Shown: piece after piece, positions 38,886 through 52,505 of the stretch
Numbering within the stretch: position 1 is the first letter of the stretch
Layout of the letters: each line of letters starts with the position of its first letter
Program-made: the position numbers and the translations under genes
Notes under the pieces: generated by a model
Databases searched by the model: none
What the model saw: only the letters and a program-made list of their open reading frames with translations
Told to the model about the DNA's origin: nothing
Source: Phocoena phocoena
Taxonomy: Eukaryota > Chordata > Mammalia > Artiodactyla > Phocoenidae
Direction of reading: 5' to 3'
DNA length: 64,000 nucleotides
NCBI RefSeq assembly: GCF_963924675.1
Contig: NC_089232.1
Coordinates: 32,004,842-32,068,841, forward strand

Positions 38886-41800
38886 AAATAAATAAGGAAA
38901 CAGAAGATTTAAGTGACACAAGAGACCAGATAGATTTAATTGATATTTATAGGACATTTCAACCCAAAACAGCAGATTCCACTTTCTTCTCAAGTGCGCA
39001 TGGAACATTCTCCAGGATAGATCACATCTTGGGTCCCAAATCAAGCCTCAGTAAATTTAAGAAAATTGAAACCATATCAAGCATCTTTTCTGACCACAAC
39101 ACTATGAGATTAGAAATGATTAACAGGGAAAAAAATGCAAAAAACACAAACACATGGAGGCTAAACAATACATTACTAAATAACCAAGAGATCACTGAAG
39201 AAATCAAAAAATACCTAGAGACAGATGACAATGAAAACACGATGATCCAAAACTTATGAGAGGCAGCAAAAGCAGTTCTAAGAGGGAAGTTTATAGCTAT
39301 ACAAGCCTACCTCAAGAAACAAGAAAAACCTCAAATAAACAATCTAACCTTACACCTAAAGGAACTAGAGAAAGAAGAACAAACAAAACCCAAAGTTAGC
39401 AGAAGGAAAGAAATCATAAAGATCAGAGGAGAAACGAATGAAATAGAAACAATAACAAAGATCAAATAAAACTAAGAGATGGTTCTTTGAGAAGATAAAC
39501 AAAACTGATAAACCATTAGCCAGACTCATCAAGAAAAAGAGAGAGAAGACAAATCAATAAAATTATAAATGAAAAAGGAGAAGTTACAACAGATATCGCA
39601 GAAATACAAAGCATCCTAAGAGACTACTACAAGCAACTCTATGCCAAAAAATGGGCAACCTGGAAGAAATGAACAAATTCTTAGAAAGGTATAACCTTCC
39701 CAGACTGAACCAGGAAGACACAGAAAATATGAACAGACCAGTCACAAGTAATGAAATTGAAACTGTGATTTAAAATCTTCCAACAAACAAAAGTCCACAA
39801 CTGGATGGCTTCACAGGTGAATCCTATCAAACATTTAGAGAAGAGCTAACACCCATTCTTCTCAAACTCTTCCAAAAATTTGTGGAGGAAGGAACACTCC
39901 CAAACTCATTCTGTGAGGCCACCATCACCCTGCTACCAAAACCAGACAAAGATACTAAAAAAAAAGAAAATTACAGACCAATATCACTGATGAATATAGA
40001 TGCAAAACTCCTCAGCAGGGCTTCCCTGGTGGCGCAATGGTTGAGAGTCCGCCTGCTGATGCAGGGGACACGGGTTTGTGCCCCAGTCCAGGAAGATCCC
40101 ACATGCCACAGAGCGGCTAGGCCCATGAGCCATGGCCGCTGAGCCTGCACATCCGGAGCCTGTGCTCTGCAACGGGAGAGGCCACAACAGTGAGAGGCCC
40201 GTGTACCGCAAAAAAAAAAAAAAAAAATCCTCAACAAAATACTAGCAAACAGGATCCAACAACACATTAAAAGGATCGTACACCATGATCAAGTGGTATT
40301 TATCCCAGGAATGCAAGGATTCTTCAATATATGCAGATCAATCCATGTGATACACCATATTAAGAAATTGAAGACTAAAAACCATATGATCATCTCAATA
40401 GATGCAGAAAAAGCTTTTGACAAAATTCAACACCCATTTATGATAAAGACTCTCCAGAAAGTGGGCATAGAGGGAACCTACCTCAACATAATAAAGGCTA
40501 TATACGACAAACCCATAGCAAACATCACTCTCAATGGTGAAAAACTGAAAGCATTTCCTCTAAGATCAGGAACAACAAAAGGATGGGCACTCTCACCACT
40601 ATTATTCAACATAGTTTTGGAAGTCCTAGCCATGGCAATCAGAGAAGAAAAAGAAATAAAAGGAATACAAATTGGAAAAGAAGAAGTAAAACTGTCACTG
40701 TTTGCAGATGACTTGATACTATACATAGAGAATATGCAAGATGCCACCAGAAAACTGCTAGAGATAATCAATGAATTTGGTAAAGTTGCAGGATACAAAA
40801 TTAATGCACAGAAATGTCTTGCATTCCTATACACTAATGATGAAAAATCTGAAAGAGAAATTAAGGAAACACTCCCATTTACCACTGCAACATAAAGAAT
40901 AAAATACCTAGGAATAAACCTACCTAGGAAGACAAAATACCTATATGAAGAAAACTATAAGACACTGATGAAAGAAATTAAAGATGATATAAATAGATGG
41001 AGAGAAATACCATGTTCTTGGATTGGAAGAATCAATATTGTGAAAATGATTATACTACCCAAAGCAATCTACAGATTCAATGCAATCCCTATCAAATTAC
41101 CAATGTCATTTTCCACAGAACTAGAACAAAAATCTTAAAATTTGTATGGAGACAAAAAAGACCCTGAATAGCCAAAGCAGCATTGAGGGAAAGAAATGGA
41201 GCTGGAGGAATCAGACTCCCTGACTTCAGACTATACTACAAACCTACAGTAATCAAGACAATATGATACTGGCACAAAAACAGAAACATAGATCAATGGA
41301 ACAGGATAGAAAGCCCAGAGATTAACCCACGCACATATGGTCACCTTATCTTTGATAAAGGAGGCAGAAATGTACAATGGAGAAAGGACAGCCTCTTCAA
41401 TAAGTGGTGCTGGGAAAACTGGACAGCTACATGTAAAAGAATGAAATTAGAACACTCCCTAACACCATACACAAAAATAAACTCAAAATGGATTAGAGAC
41501 CTAAATGTAAGACCGGACACGGTAAAACTCTTAGAGGAAAACATAGGAAGAACACTGTTGCACATAAATCACAGCAAGATGTTTTTTGATCCACCTCCTA
41601 GAGTAATGGAAATAAAAACAAAAATAAACAAATGGGACAGAATGAAACTTCAAAGCTTTTGCACAGCAAAGGAAACCATAAACAAGACAAAAAGACAACC
41701 CTCAGAATGGGAGAAAATATTTGCAAACGAATCAACGGACAAAGGCTTAATCTCCAAAAAATATAAACAGCTCATGCAGCTCAACATTAAAGAAACAAAC

Positions 41801-42634
41801 AACCCAGTCCAAAAATGGGCAGAAGACCTAAATAGACATTTCTCCAAAGAAGACATACAGATGGCCAGGAAGCGCATGAAAAGCTGTTCAACATCACTAA
41901 TTATTAGAGAAACGCAAATCAAAACTACAATGAGGTATCACCTCACACCAGTTAGAATGGGCATCATCAGAAAATCTACAGACAACAAATGCTGGAGAGG
42001 GTGTGGAGAAAAGGGAACTCTCTTGCACTGTTGGTGGGAATGTACATTGATACAGCCACTATGGAGAACAGTATGGAGGTTCCTTAAAAAACTAAAAATA
42101 GAATTACCATATGATCCAGCAATTCCACTACTGGGCATATACCCAGAGAAAACCATAATTCAAAAAGACACATGCACCCCAGTGTTCATTGCAGCACTAT
42201 TTACAATAGCCAGGTCATGGAAGCAACCTAAATGCCCATCGACAGATGAATGTGGTACATATATACAATGGAATATTACTCAGCCATAAAAAGGAACGAA
42301 ATTGGGTCATTTGTTGAGACGTGGATGGATCTAGAGACTGTCATACAGAGTGAAGTATGTTAGAAAGAGAAAAACAAATAGCGTTTATTAATGCATATAC
42401 GTGGAACCGAGAAAAATGGTACAGATGAACCAGTTTGCAGGGCAAAAACTGAGACACAGATGTAGAGAACAACGTATGGACACCAAGTGGGGAAAGCGGC
42501 GGGGTGGTGGTGGTGGTAGTGTGATGAATTAGGTGATTGGGATTGACATATATACACTGATGTGTATAAAACTGATGACTAATAAGAACTTGCTCTATAA
42601 AAAAATAAATAAAATAAAATTCAAAAATTAAAAA
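38886..42634 (+). mobile_element. 5'-truncated L1 with decayed ORF2
   Basis: A 3.75-kb L1, truncated within the endonuclease region of ORF2 (QPKTADSTFFSSAHGT), continuing through reverse transcriptase (FADDLILYI near 40704) to the C-terminal cysteine region (about 42000) and the 3' UTR. The reading frame is broken by stops and frame changes, e.g. after 39259, at 40893 and by a SINE at 40018, so it cannot encode a working protein. The TSD is aaaaagattatgagt (38871-38885) versus aaaaagatcttgact (42635-42649). Confidence 0.95.
40018..40222 (+). mobile_element. CHR SINE inside the L1
   Basis: Sense CHR element disrupting L1 ORF2, flanked by aaaactcctcagca (40004-40017) and aaaaatcctcaaca (40223-40236). 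It is the youngest layer of the nest. Confidence 0.95.
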
Positions 42635-45600
42635 AAAAAGATCTTGACTCACTGAAGGTGCAGGTGATTAGCGTATTTTAGCAATAAAGTATTTTTAAAA
42701 TTAAGGTATGTAAATTTTTTTTTAGGCATAATGCTATTGCATACTCAATAGACTACATATGCACTGGGAAACCGAAAAAATTCATGTGACTTGCTTTGCT
42801 GTGGTGGTCTGGAATGGAACCTGCAATATCTCTGAAGTATGCCTGTATATGTTTTAGATTTTTTTGGTTGCGGTAAAGTTCACATAACATAACATTAACC
42901 ATTTAAAAGTGTGAGCTGGCTGATTATATTGGGTGCCACCAAGTACTATCAAGTGAATGTGAAAATGCTGCTCAGCTGTCAGTAGTGACCTGGAAGAAAC
43001 ACACAAAACTCACACACACCTCATCTGTTTTCTTAGTTCTGTTTACCCTTGTGCAGTGCAATTAAATCAATATATCGCACTTGTGAGCCTGTGTACCTTT
43101 CTTCATGAAAGCATTTAAAGCATCCTCAACATGGGTGTATGTCCTGGTTATAAGAACCCAAGGATTCAGGGAAGGAGGAAAGCCTTAAGCTTGTGTATGA
43201 GATGCTCATGAAGAGATGAGATTCGTGGGACACCCTGAGAGCAAAGGGAGTAAAGGAACCCACGTTGAGCTTCATTGGAGACCACATTGAGGAACCCAAA
43301 GAAAGGAGAATGGAAGGCATGGGGCCCTTCATCTGCTTTAAAGGGGATTAGAAGCATGTGTCATGGATTGAAGAAAAGGCTATCATGCTGAGAGCAGCAG
43401 AATAACACTTCTGTGGCATTTGGCCTTATTTGGAACCACACCAACAGCTTTGTTGTTGTTGTTATGAAAAGAGGACCCTGGCAAGACAACAAAAGCTGCA
43501 TTTCTATTTTAAGTCAGCACAGAAGGGGTAAGAAGACAATGAGTCACAGTCATCCACCTCTGTTGTTGTGACACTTCATCCTAAGAATGTCCTTCCTTCT
43601 GTCCCATTAACTCAAAGGCATGGGGCTACATCATACTCAAACTCATCACAAAACTTCATGTGTTTATTTTTTTAAAATTGAGACATAGTGCTATTTATAC
43701 TGTAGCATTACTTGAAGAATTGAAGATGCTTAAAATTTTCAGTTTCTTATTAATTTTTAAAAGTGTGTTATTTTATAACGTTGCACAGTTTTGAATGTTC
43801 TGTTCTGAACCTACATCCCCCCCTCCAGTCCTGTTATTTTCATAGGGCTAAAATTCCATATGAAGTGATATTTTTAGGAATACCCTTCACGTTACGGGAG
43901 AAATAATGGTATTTAGAGAACTTTTGATGTATCTGCTACTCAACCATTGTTAACTTTGTAGAGAGCAAAGGAAAGACCAATGACAGGGCCTGACTTCCTC
44001 AACTGATTTCTGGTCTTCTGTGCTTTCCATGCGTAGTAAAACCCCAAGGAGTCTGAGTAATAATATTCCTTGGGTTTTTGGTAATTTTCGATTGTGAACT
44101 CATGTGAAGTTTGCTTTTACCTATGGGAATCTTATGAAGACTGGGCTAAGGGATCAACCTGCCAGAGAGTTTCCTTTTGCAGATTCCTAAACACTTCCAA
44201 ACTGTGATCCCTTTCTCTTAGCTTGTAATTTACAGCACCCCAAGTAATAAATATTTGAACTCTAAAACTGAGAGGTTGTGGCTCTGAATTCTTAGGGACA
44301 CCCCCCCCCCCACACACACACCCCTCATAGCTCATCCTTTTACTCAAGGTCTCGGCTGTAGCAGAAGACTCAATTCTGACTCCCAAACTTTTATGGACCT
44401 ATGTAAGGCTCTGAAACCAAACGTCTAGGTTATTGAGATCGGAAAATCACCACTGCTTTAGGGTCAGCTAACCATCTGATTTCAAGAACCTTTTTTATTT
44501 TGTCCCTGGAAATGTCTATTTTCTTGTGAGCCTGGCTATGCATTTAAAACAACTTTTATTACATTGTTTTTCCAGGAAATTTTTTGTTTTTATTTTGCTA
44601 GGAAGTCCGGTGTATCACCAGCCAGGAGTAATTGATTTTTCACAAATGATTACCTCTTGCATGCTCAGAGAGGTAACTCAAATAAATGTTGTATTCAGAT
44701 GCCTAAATGTTGTACTTGGAGCCTTTGACTTCAAACATCGCATATCCTGGGACTTCTGGGCTGATATCTTAATTCCAACTCCTTTGCTACCTCCCTGGCC
44801 TCATAGGTTCTGTGTGAGGAGAAGCCATCAGAAGAAAGCTGTGTATAGAAGAAATGCCAATGAGATCTGAAAAGCCACCTAACAAAAGGCTTTAATCTCA
44901 TGGATGGAAGGGGATGCTTGCTCTCATGCTTTTACAATTTAGGCTTCCATTCTGATTCCTCGACCTTGTAATAAACATCCTTTTAATTAAAATCAAGACA
45001 CCAAGGGAAACTAGGCAATGCAATGTGGAAAATGTCCAGGAAACATGAAATACTAGCTGATGACAGATAAATGAATCTTACTATACAAACAGTATAAATG
45101 TAATAGAAACCTCACAGTTGATTAGAGCTGGCCAAGTACTGCTTGAATCCAGTAATTTTACACTGTAAAAGTTTAGTAAAGTCTAGTGCCAAGGGTGTTG
45201 ATCTAGAATGTAGTACAAGAAATTTTCAAAGAAATGAGCTCAACTTTTTTGTTTTTTACATTTGGAACTCAAATTCCAAATAATTTTTGGCCTCTCATCT
45301 TATCTCCCTTAAGACTGGAATTATTTAAAAGGCCAAATTCATACATAACTCAAGAGAGAGTAGTGGCAAGGATTTTAACATTAGTTGATAAGGCCTAAAT
45401 GATGTACATGGTAATTTCAAAGAGCAGCTATGCATATTCTTCACTAGATGATGCACGAGTCACTGCGAAACACTGAGACAGTTAAAAAAAATTCATGAAT
45501 TCAGATTCCCTGAGGCTTAGAGGAGCATCTGGTCTGCCTGGGTTATGGGCAAGGTGATTCCAGCCACTGGCAGTGCCTGTGGGATCTGAGCAGGACACAC

Positions 45601-46019
45601 AAGGAACATGGGTAGGGACCCAGGAATCTGACTTTCAGCCAATTCAGCATTTTCTGGGCTTATGTTTCCCAAACGGTCTTTGGTAGAATGTTAGTGTCCT
45701 TCCAGACATCAGGATGTCAACAGGTGTTTGGGAAGGACTAGTGCCCTTCTAGATGTCAGTATGTTAATGAGTAAGTGTCAAGGGAGGGTTCCAGGGTCAA
45801 AAGAAGTTTAGGTGGACAACGTCTGGAAATGCTGCCCCTGATACTTGCATCATATTTTGATGTGTAACCAGGTTTAAGGACCACAGGCCAGGAAATGTTG
45901 AAGGAGAGGAGTAGATTCACTTATAGGAGGTAAGAATATAAGGAAGCTACCTTAGCGCCAACATGGTTCCAATTTTCTAATTTTTCATGTGAGGAAATGA
46001 AGGTTAAAAGATTTGCCTT

Positions 46020-46061
46020 TGATGGAGGCAGATCTCATATTGATGGAGGCAGATCTCATAT
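46020..46061 (+). repeat. 21-bp perfect tandem duplication
   Basis: Two identical 21-bp units, tgatggaggcagatctcata plus t, head to tail. Confidence 0.95.
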
Positions 46062-46869
46062 TGGAACCCCATTGTCTTTAATGACAGCTCGCCTCTTTCC
46101 AGCTCACCTAGGGGCATGAGGATGGTGGCGGGTGGGTTTCCAGGCAAGTCGCAGGGACAGCCCAGCAGGGATGAGGGAAGCCACGAGGGCAAGGTGGAGA
46201 TGAGAACAGACTGGCGTGTGGTGCAGAGCTCTGAGGTGAGGGCAGGCCATGGCAGGGCTCTGCATGCTAGTGGGAAGCGACCTTGTCAGCTGCAGAGAGA
46301 GGTGTGTCCAGATGCGAATGGGTGGAGGCTGGAAAGGGATCCAGAAAGCACGATGAGTCTAGGCCCGTGATACCTGGCTAAGGAACTGCTTGTACTTGAC
46401 AGGTTTCTACTAAATATGCTTCAGTGAATCCCTTTGGTGATGTTAGGTTTGGCTGTCCGGCCCTGAAAATTAAATGCTATGCTTCAAGGTGTGGAGGGCA
46501 TTATTTGAAGAATTTATTTTTATTTCAATTTAAGGCATGTCAAGTTCCTGATTAGTTTTTGTCCCTTGCAATTTGTCATTCATTGAACTACCCTGGAAAT
46601 CCAATAAAGTGAATTAAACATGATCCTTTACGTAGTTCTTTAAAAACTGTTCATAAGATACCTACGAGGCCTTTAAAAACAAACCAAAACAAAAGGCAAC
46701 CGCATTTTGTTTCTCTAGGGAGAAATTCTCAAAGCATGCACATGATCCTCTCCCAACAATATTTGCCATTATTTGAACAGAAATATAATGGTTTGATTTC
46801 ACTTTAATGGTGTAGTTTAATTAGCTGGGCTGCAGAAGAATTCCAACTCTACAGCAGGATCTCTTTTTA

Positions 46870-46985
46870 TTTTCTCTCTAGTTGTGGTCAAAAGCACATA
46901 ACCTAATCTTAACCATTTTTAGGTGTACAGTTCAGTAATGTTAAGTATATTCACCTTGTTATGCAACGAATCTCCAGAAACTTTT
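46870..46985 (-). repeat. Old L1M 3'-UTR fragment
   Basis: cttaaccatttttaggtgta, cagttcagtaatgttaagta and ctccagaaactttttcacct are an inverse L1M signature. Confidence 0.6.
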
Positions 46986-47479
46986 TCACCTGGCAAAATA
47001 TGGCAAGATCTTTTGATTCGGGGCTCCTGATATACAATGAACCCCCTAATAAAATGGGCAGATTTCTAGGATTTTATTTAAGAAGCTGATAAAAGTGTCT
47101 TTTGTTATGTAATATTTGATACATATATAAAACGATGTGTGTAACATACATGTAATTTATGAAACCTGATAATAATAATACAAACACCCATGAAACTACC
47201 ATGCCCTACAGTTCCACCGGTTTGTGGGTTCCTTTCGTATCCATTCCCCTTCCCCACTTTAGTTTAGTTTGGAAAACATATGAATTACATAGTAGGCTCT
47301 GTACTTTTTGTGGGATGATTTTCTGTGACAAGTTTCTCTGTCCCCTGGAGGAGTTCATTGTATAGTGACAGGAACATATATATGAATGAACACTTGTGAC
47401 AGAATGAGAAAATTCGCTAATAGATGTGTGAAAAAAGTGCTATGAAAACCAAGGGAGGTTGGCGCTAATTCTCCCCAGG

Positions 47480-49340
47480 TGGGAAAAAGGAAAGCTACTG
47501 AGATGGAGTGATCAGTGAACCGGGCTTTGAAGAAAGAGGAATTGTTGACAGAGTAGATAAAGAAGATGAAAAGATTTCAGCAAGCGGAGACAATATAAGC
47601 AAAGAGATCATTAGTAGCTATGAGGTATGTTCAAGGAACCCCAAAGAATAGAGTGTGCCTGGAGATGGCCCTCCTTCCATTTAGCTCCTCAATGAGCTTT
47701 GAGATATACTGAGTAACAGCCTTGAGCCGGGCATGGTTATGCTCTGGGGAACTACAGCCCTGGCTTCCAATAGCATATGTCTACAGGGGAAGATTGACAA
47801 GCAAACGATCAGTTACAACGCCATGGTCAGTGCCATGAAGGAGTCCGCACAGGGTGCCAAGGGGGTCCAGGCACAGGGAGGAGCAGGTGGGAGGTGAGGT
47901 GGAGAAGTGGGGTGTGGCCAGGTTGAGAAGGGTCTACATACGCCATGTCAAGGAATTTGAAGTCTACTTTAGAGATCTTGAACAGTCAAGAGGATTTGGG
48001 GCATGGAAGTGAGTGGGACCACGACCTGATTATTTTTCTTTTTTTAAGGGAAAAAAACCTAGTGACAGTGAGAAAGGCTAAAAGAGCAGAACAAGTTATT
48101 GCAGTAGTTCAGGTGGGAGATGCAGAACCTCAGACTAAGGCAATGACATTCATTCATCCATCCATTCCACAACTATTTATCAAGCAACTAATGAGTGCCA
48201 GGTATTATGCTTATGCTGGGGTAGAGGGTGCAGATGGATGTATCAGATGAGATGGGGTGTGAGAGAAGAGGATGCTCTACAGACAACTGTGAAGTGAGAG
48301 AAGACTAGGAGAGACAGAGGAGACCTTGGCAATCACTCTTCAGTCTAGAGTTTGGGCAGCTCAGAGGATGGTGACATATCTATCGATGAAGAGCAGTTCT
48401 GGGGAAAACATGATGAATTTAGCTGGGACACGATGGGGAGAGATGCCTACATTTGAGATGCCCATGGGGTACCAATACTATGGGCCTGGTCTTCTGAAGC
48501 CGAGGCCAGCAATGGGTGGACACATTAAGTAGCCATCAGCATATCCATTGTAGCTGGAGTCATGGGCATTAGTGATATTGCCCAGGGACAATGTGCAGAG
48601 AAGGTTGAAGACAATCCTGGAGAACAAGAAGTGAGTGGCAGCAGAAGGAGACAGGGGAAAACTGAAGACAGATTTAGAAGAGTCGGCAGCAGCCAGCAGA
48701 GGAGAGAGTTGAAAGAAGAGAGTGCCCATTGCTGAAAGAGCTAAAGTAGAAGGCAAAATGAGCAGAGATCCCTGGCTGGGGAGTTCAGGCTTGCAACGTA
48801 TGGACTAGAGCAACGATGCTGATGGAGGCCAGGGTGCAGTGGGCCGAAGAGTGAATGGAAGGAATTGTGGACAGTCTGCTCTGCAGAGAAGTTGGCAGAT
48901 GAAAGGGAGGGAGAAGGAAGAGGGCGGCTTGAAGGAGGAATAATGTATGAGACACTTTTAAAGGTTGAAAGAGGCCAGTAGGCAGCAGGGAGGAAGACAG
49001 TGGAGAGGAAAGGATGAAGATACCACAGGCAGAGGTGAATGAGAGAGAACAAAATGAAGGACATGAGTGGTAAGAGAGGCAGAGGGGCCAGGCTGCATCC
49101 GGGGAGGGGAGGGATGTTGGAACAGCACGCATGAAAGTGCTACTTGAAGTGGAAGGTTTCTCACAGGACAGCTTCCACCTCTCACTGAGACAGAAGAGTA
49201 GGCTGTCTGTTGAGAGTGAAAGAGCCAGAGATAGGACAGTCATCTCCGGGAGAACGGGAACAGTCTGGGAGAGACACCACGGGGGTGGAATCTGGGGCTC
49301 CATAAGGACGAGGTGAGAGTTTGCTAAGCAATGAGAAGGC
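47480..49340 (+). repeat. Long degenerate ancient repeat, family not assigned
   Basis: A purine-rich block with phrases known from a widespread old mammalian family (attgcagtagttcaggtggg; agccatcagcatatccattg; gtagctggagtcatgggca). Diverged throughout. Open frames in it have no recognisable domain. Confidence 0.45.
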
Positions 49341-51389
49341 CTCGTAAATGTGCAGTGGCCCCAACAGCATGCTTGGGCAATTCTCTTCTGAAGGGATCAT
49401 CATGGAGCAGGAGACGAGAAGACTATCAATTGCTCTGTCTCCGTATAAAGATGGGGCAGGGCAAGTGGGCTGGGCGTTAGGTAATCGAGGGTGTTCGTGA
49501 GAGCGTCAACATGGGGTCCGTAGGTTAAGACACCAGGCAGGCATTTATCCTCTCCCCCAGATTTTTGATTTGGAGGAGCCAGTCCCCATTGCTAATCAGA
49601 ATCTATCAGTGTCTGGTGACCTGCTGAAACTTAGGCAGGATGTGATGGCCTTTGCCTGTGTACATAAAGCTACCATCCTAGTTAGACTGCATGCTTTCAG
49701 GGTGCTGCCTCTTGGCTGGGATGATGGTAGACTCTCAGGGTTACCTTCATTTTCTAGATCTGTATTAGATAATATTTACCTCTAATACCACTGATTCATT
49801 GTGGACTTTCTTCCTCCATATGTTCATACGTTTACTCATCCAGTACATTTCAACTCTTTTTTCCCATGATCCTCTTCTCATGCAGATTTCCTAGTCTTCC
49901 TTTTTTTAAAGTTCAATTTAGAGATTTCAATAATATTGGACCAAATTTATAAGTGGATGGAGTGTCCATAGCATGACTTAAAGCGTTCTGGCAATGCCCT
50001 TAGTGGAACTGAGGCAGGGTTTTATTTATTCATTTATTTTTTTGTAAAATATTGGCCCCTGAATTCCCTTTTTGAAAATGCAAATAAGCACAGGGTACAT
50101 AGGCCAATGACCCTCTCTCTTCCAATGTGAATATTTTTTGTGCCAGTGAATAAAGTTAGGAATCTTAGAAGGCAAAGATTTACCTGGGGGTACCGAGGGC
50201 CACGTTGGGAAACACTGAAAACTTTGGATCCAAGACCTGGCCAATTCTCTCTCCATCAGTCATTACTGACAGATTATTCTCTGCTACGCGGGCAATAAGT
50301 TAACCCAGGTTCCATCTAGGTGGGAGATAAAAGCCAGCTGGGAATGGGGTCCTTCCAGAAAGGCAAAATGCAATGGGTAGCACCAGTCACTCTCAGCCTT
50401 CAGATTTCTTCTTCCAGGACCAGCAGGAGGCAAGAGGATGCTGACGGCTGCAGAAGGCTGGCCTCGTAGCGTCTGTTATGCCTGATCTGGCCATACTGGT
50501 CGTTACATGTTAAAATGCTCTTTATGATTAGTAAATAGTGACCTGAGTGCCTGCCCTTGTACCCCTGCCATCCTACAGGACTTCATGGACCACCCCCCAT
50601 CCCACCCCATATCCAGCCACTAAAGGGTTAATGTTTGGCTCAGTTGGGATGGAGGCCTTGCAAATTGTTAAAGATTTTGAATATTATTCCCCGGAAGAAC
50701 TGTGCAGAAGCAGGAGGAAGGCAAACCTCATGGGCTCCTCATGTTACAGACCCTTTCTGCTCCTTGGCTATTTCCCATCATGGAGATGTAGCTTTGGTAC
50801 CAGGCCATGGGGCATTTCCCACACTCAAGACAGGGCAGGGAGCGTGACAGAGGAAGGTTTCAGGACCGTCATTGACAAGGATGCCCTCTGCTAGTCCCAG
50901 ACTGTGGTGAGGGCGTGCTGTCACGCGGGGGAGAGAAACTTGCTGCATACTACATCCTGGGCTGCGGGGAGATGACGTTTGCCCTCCTTCCCGTATACTC
51001 CCTTTAGAAAACATGTGAATTTACCCTGTCCTCCTCAGAACATCATCACTCATAAAGGAAGCCAGCGATCAACGAGTAATTTGGGGAGCATACGAAGCAT
51101 CAGAGCCCCAGACAGCTTTCAGAAATATGTGGAAGGGCAGTTTTTAAATGCTTCATAAAGAGGAAAATCAGTCTCTAAGACCTTCCCTTGTAAAGGAATT
51201 CCTCAGGACTTACAAAATCAGGCCACATTAAGACATTTTTGCTGTCTTCCAAAGCAGCATAGGCTTAACCAGATAGATTCGCTGAAAAATATTCTGAATA
51301 TTGCAAAGCAATCTGACCTCGTGTGATCCTGCCTCCAATAATGAAAGGCATTAAGTAAGAGACATTTTCCTGGAAATTAACACCACGAT

Positions 51390-52226
51390 AAGATATCACT
51401 GCATGCCTGTTAAGATTGCTATCATCAAGAAGACAAGAGATAACAAGTAGTAGTGGGAATCCCTGTACACTGTTCATGGGAATGTAAATTGGTGCAGCCA
51501 CTATGGAAAACAGTATGGAGGCTCCTCAAAAAATTAGAAATAGAGCTACCCAGCAATTCCAATTTTGGGTATATATCTGAAGGAAACAAAATCGCTATCC
51601 TGAAGAGATACAGGCACCCTCATGTTCAATGCAACATTATTTACAATAGCCAAGACATGTAAGCAACTTAAGTGTACATTGAAGGACGAATGGGTAAAGA
51701 AGATGTGGAATAGTATTCAGCCATAAAAAAGAAGGAAATCCTTCCATTTGCAACAGCATGGATGGACCTTGAGGGCATTACGCTAAGTGAAATAAGTCAG
51801 GCAGAGAAAGACAAATACTGTATGATTTCATTTACATGTGGAATCTAAAAGAACCAACTTCATAGAAACAGATCAGATTTGTGGTTGCCAGAGGTGGGGG
51901 CTGGGGTACAGGGTTGGGGGTGGAGGAATTGAGTGAAAGGTAGTCAAAATGTACAACTTCCAGTTACAAGATAAAGCTCGGGGTATATAATGTACAACAG
52001 GATGACTACAGTTTAGAATACAGTATTGTACATTTGACAGTTGCTAGGAAAGTAATCTTAAAAGTTCTTATCACAAGGAAAAATGTGTAATATGTGGGGT
52101 GATGGATGTTAACTTACTATGGTAAACTTTTTGCAATATATACATGTACCAAATCATTAAGTTGTATACCATAAACGTATAAAATGCTATCTGTCAATTC
52201 TATTTCAATAAAACTGGAAAAAAGAG
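51390..52226 (+). mobile_element. Older L1M 3' end
   Basis: ORF2 end (gtaaattggtgcagccacta; gcaacagcatggatggacct) followed by a 3' UTR of the older type (tacagtttagaatacagtat) and ttcaataaaactggaaaaa. More diverged than the other L1 ends here. Confidence 0.9.
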
Positions 52227-52369
52227 ACATTTCTCACTAATATAAATTGAATGCCATTACAGTACAGTTATATATTCCTATTATAGTAAATATTTTAAAA
52301 TATTAATAATAGTAATTATTAATAATAATACAAGGAACAACCTTAAGCAGATATATAGATATTCCTATA

Positions 52370-52505
52370 TAGATAATCCTTTAATCCATCTACCTATGAG
52401 GTCAGAGCTCTCATCGTCCTCATCATATAAATGAGGAAACTGGGGCACAGAGAGGTTAAGTAACTTGCCCAAGATCACACAACCAGTAAATGGTGGAGTA
52501 CTGCT
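52370..52505 (+). repeat. MIR SINE remnant
   Basis: aatgaggaaactggggcaca, gaggttaagtaacttgccca, agatcacacaaccagtaaat: the MIR core and 3' region. Confidence 0.85.

Larger units (their letters stand above)
38641..42845 (-). mobile_element. Tigger-family MITE broken by an L1
   Basis: The two outer arms (38641-38885 and about 42635-42845) together make an element of roughly 440 bp. They start caggcagac and end gtatgcctg, inverted termini, between TA dinucleotides at 38639-38640 and 42846-42847, the Tc1/mariner target. Phrases such as ccatttttccaacagcattt and tgatctttgatgttactatt are those of the Tigger1/2 group. It carries no transposase. The central 3.75 kb is an L1 insertion. Confidence 0.88.

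Noticed and set aside
40293..42289. Reverse-transcriptase-like open frames as an active gene
   Set aside because: They are parts of a 5'-truncated L1 ORF2 in different frames, broken by stops and a SINE. This is a dead element, not a functional retroelement or host gene.
48785..49303. 172-residue minus-strand open frame rich in serine, leucine and proline
   Set aside because: It lies in a degenerate purine-rich repeat; the reverse strand of such DNA gives long S/L/P frames by composition.
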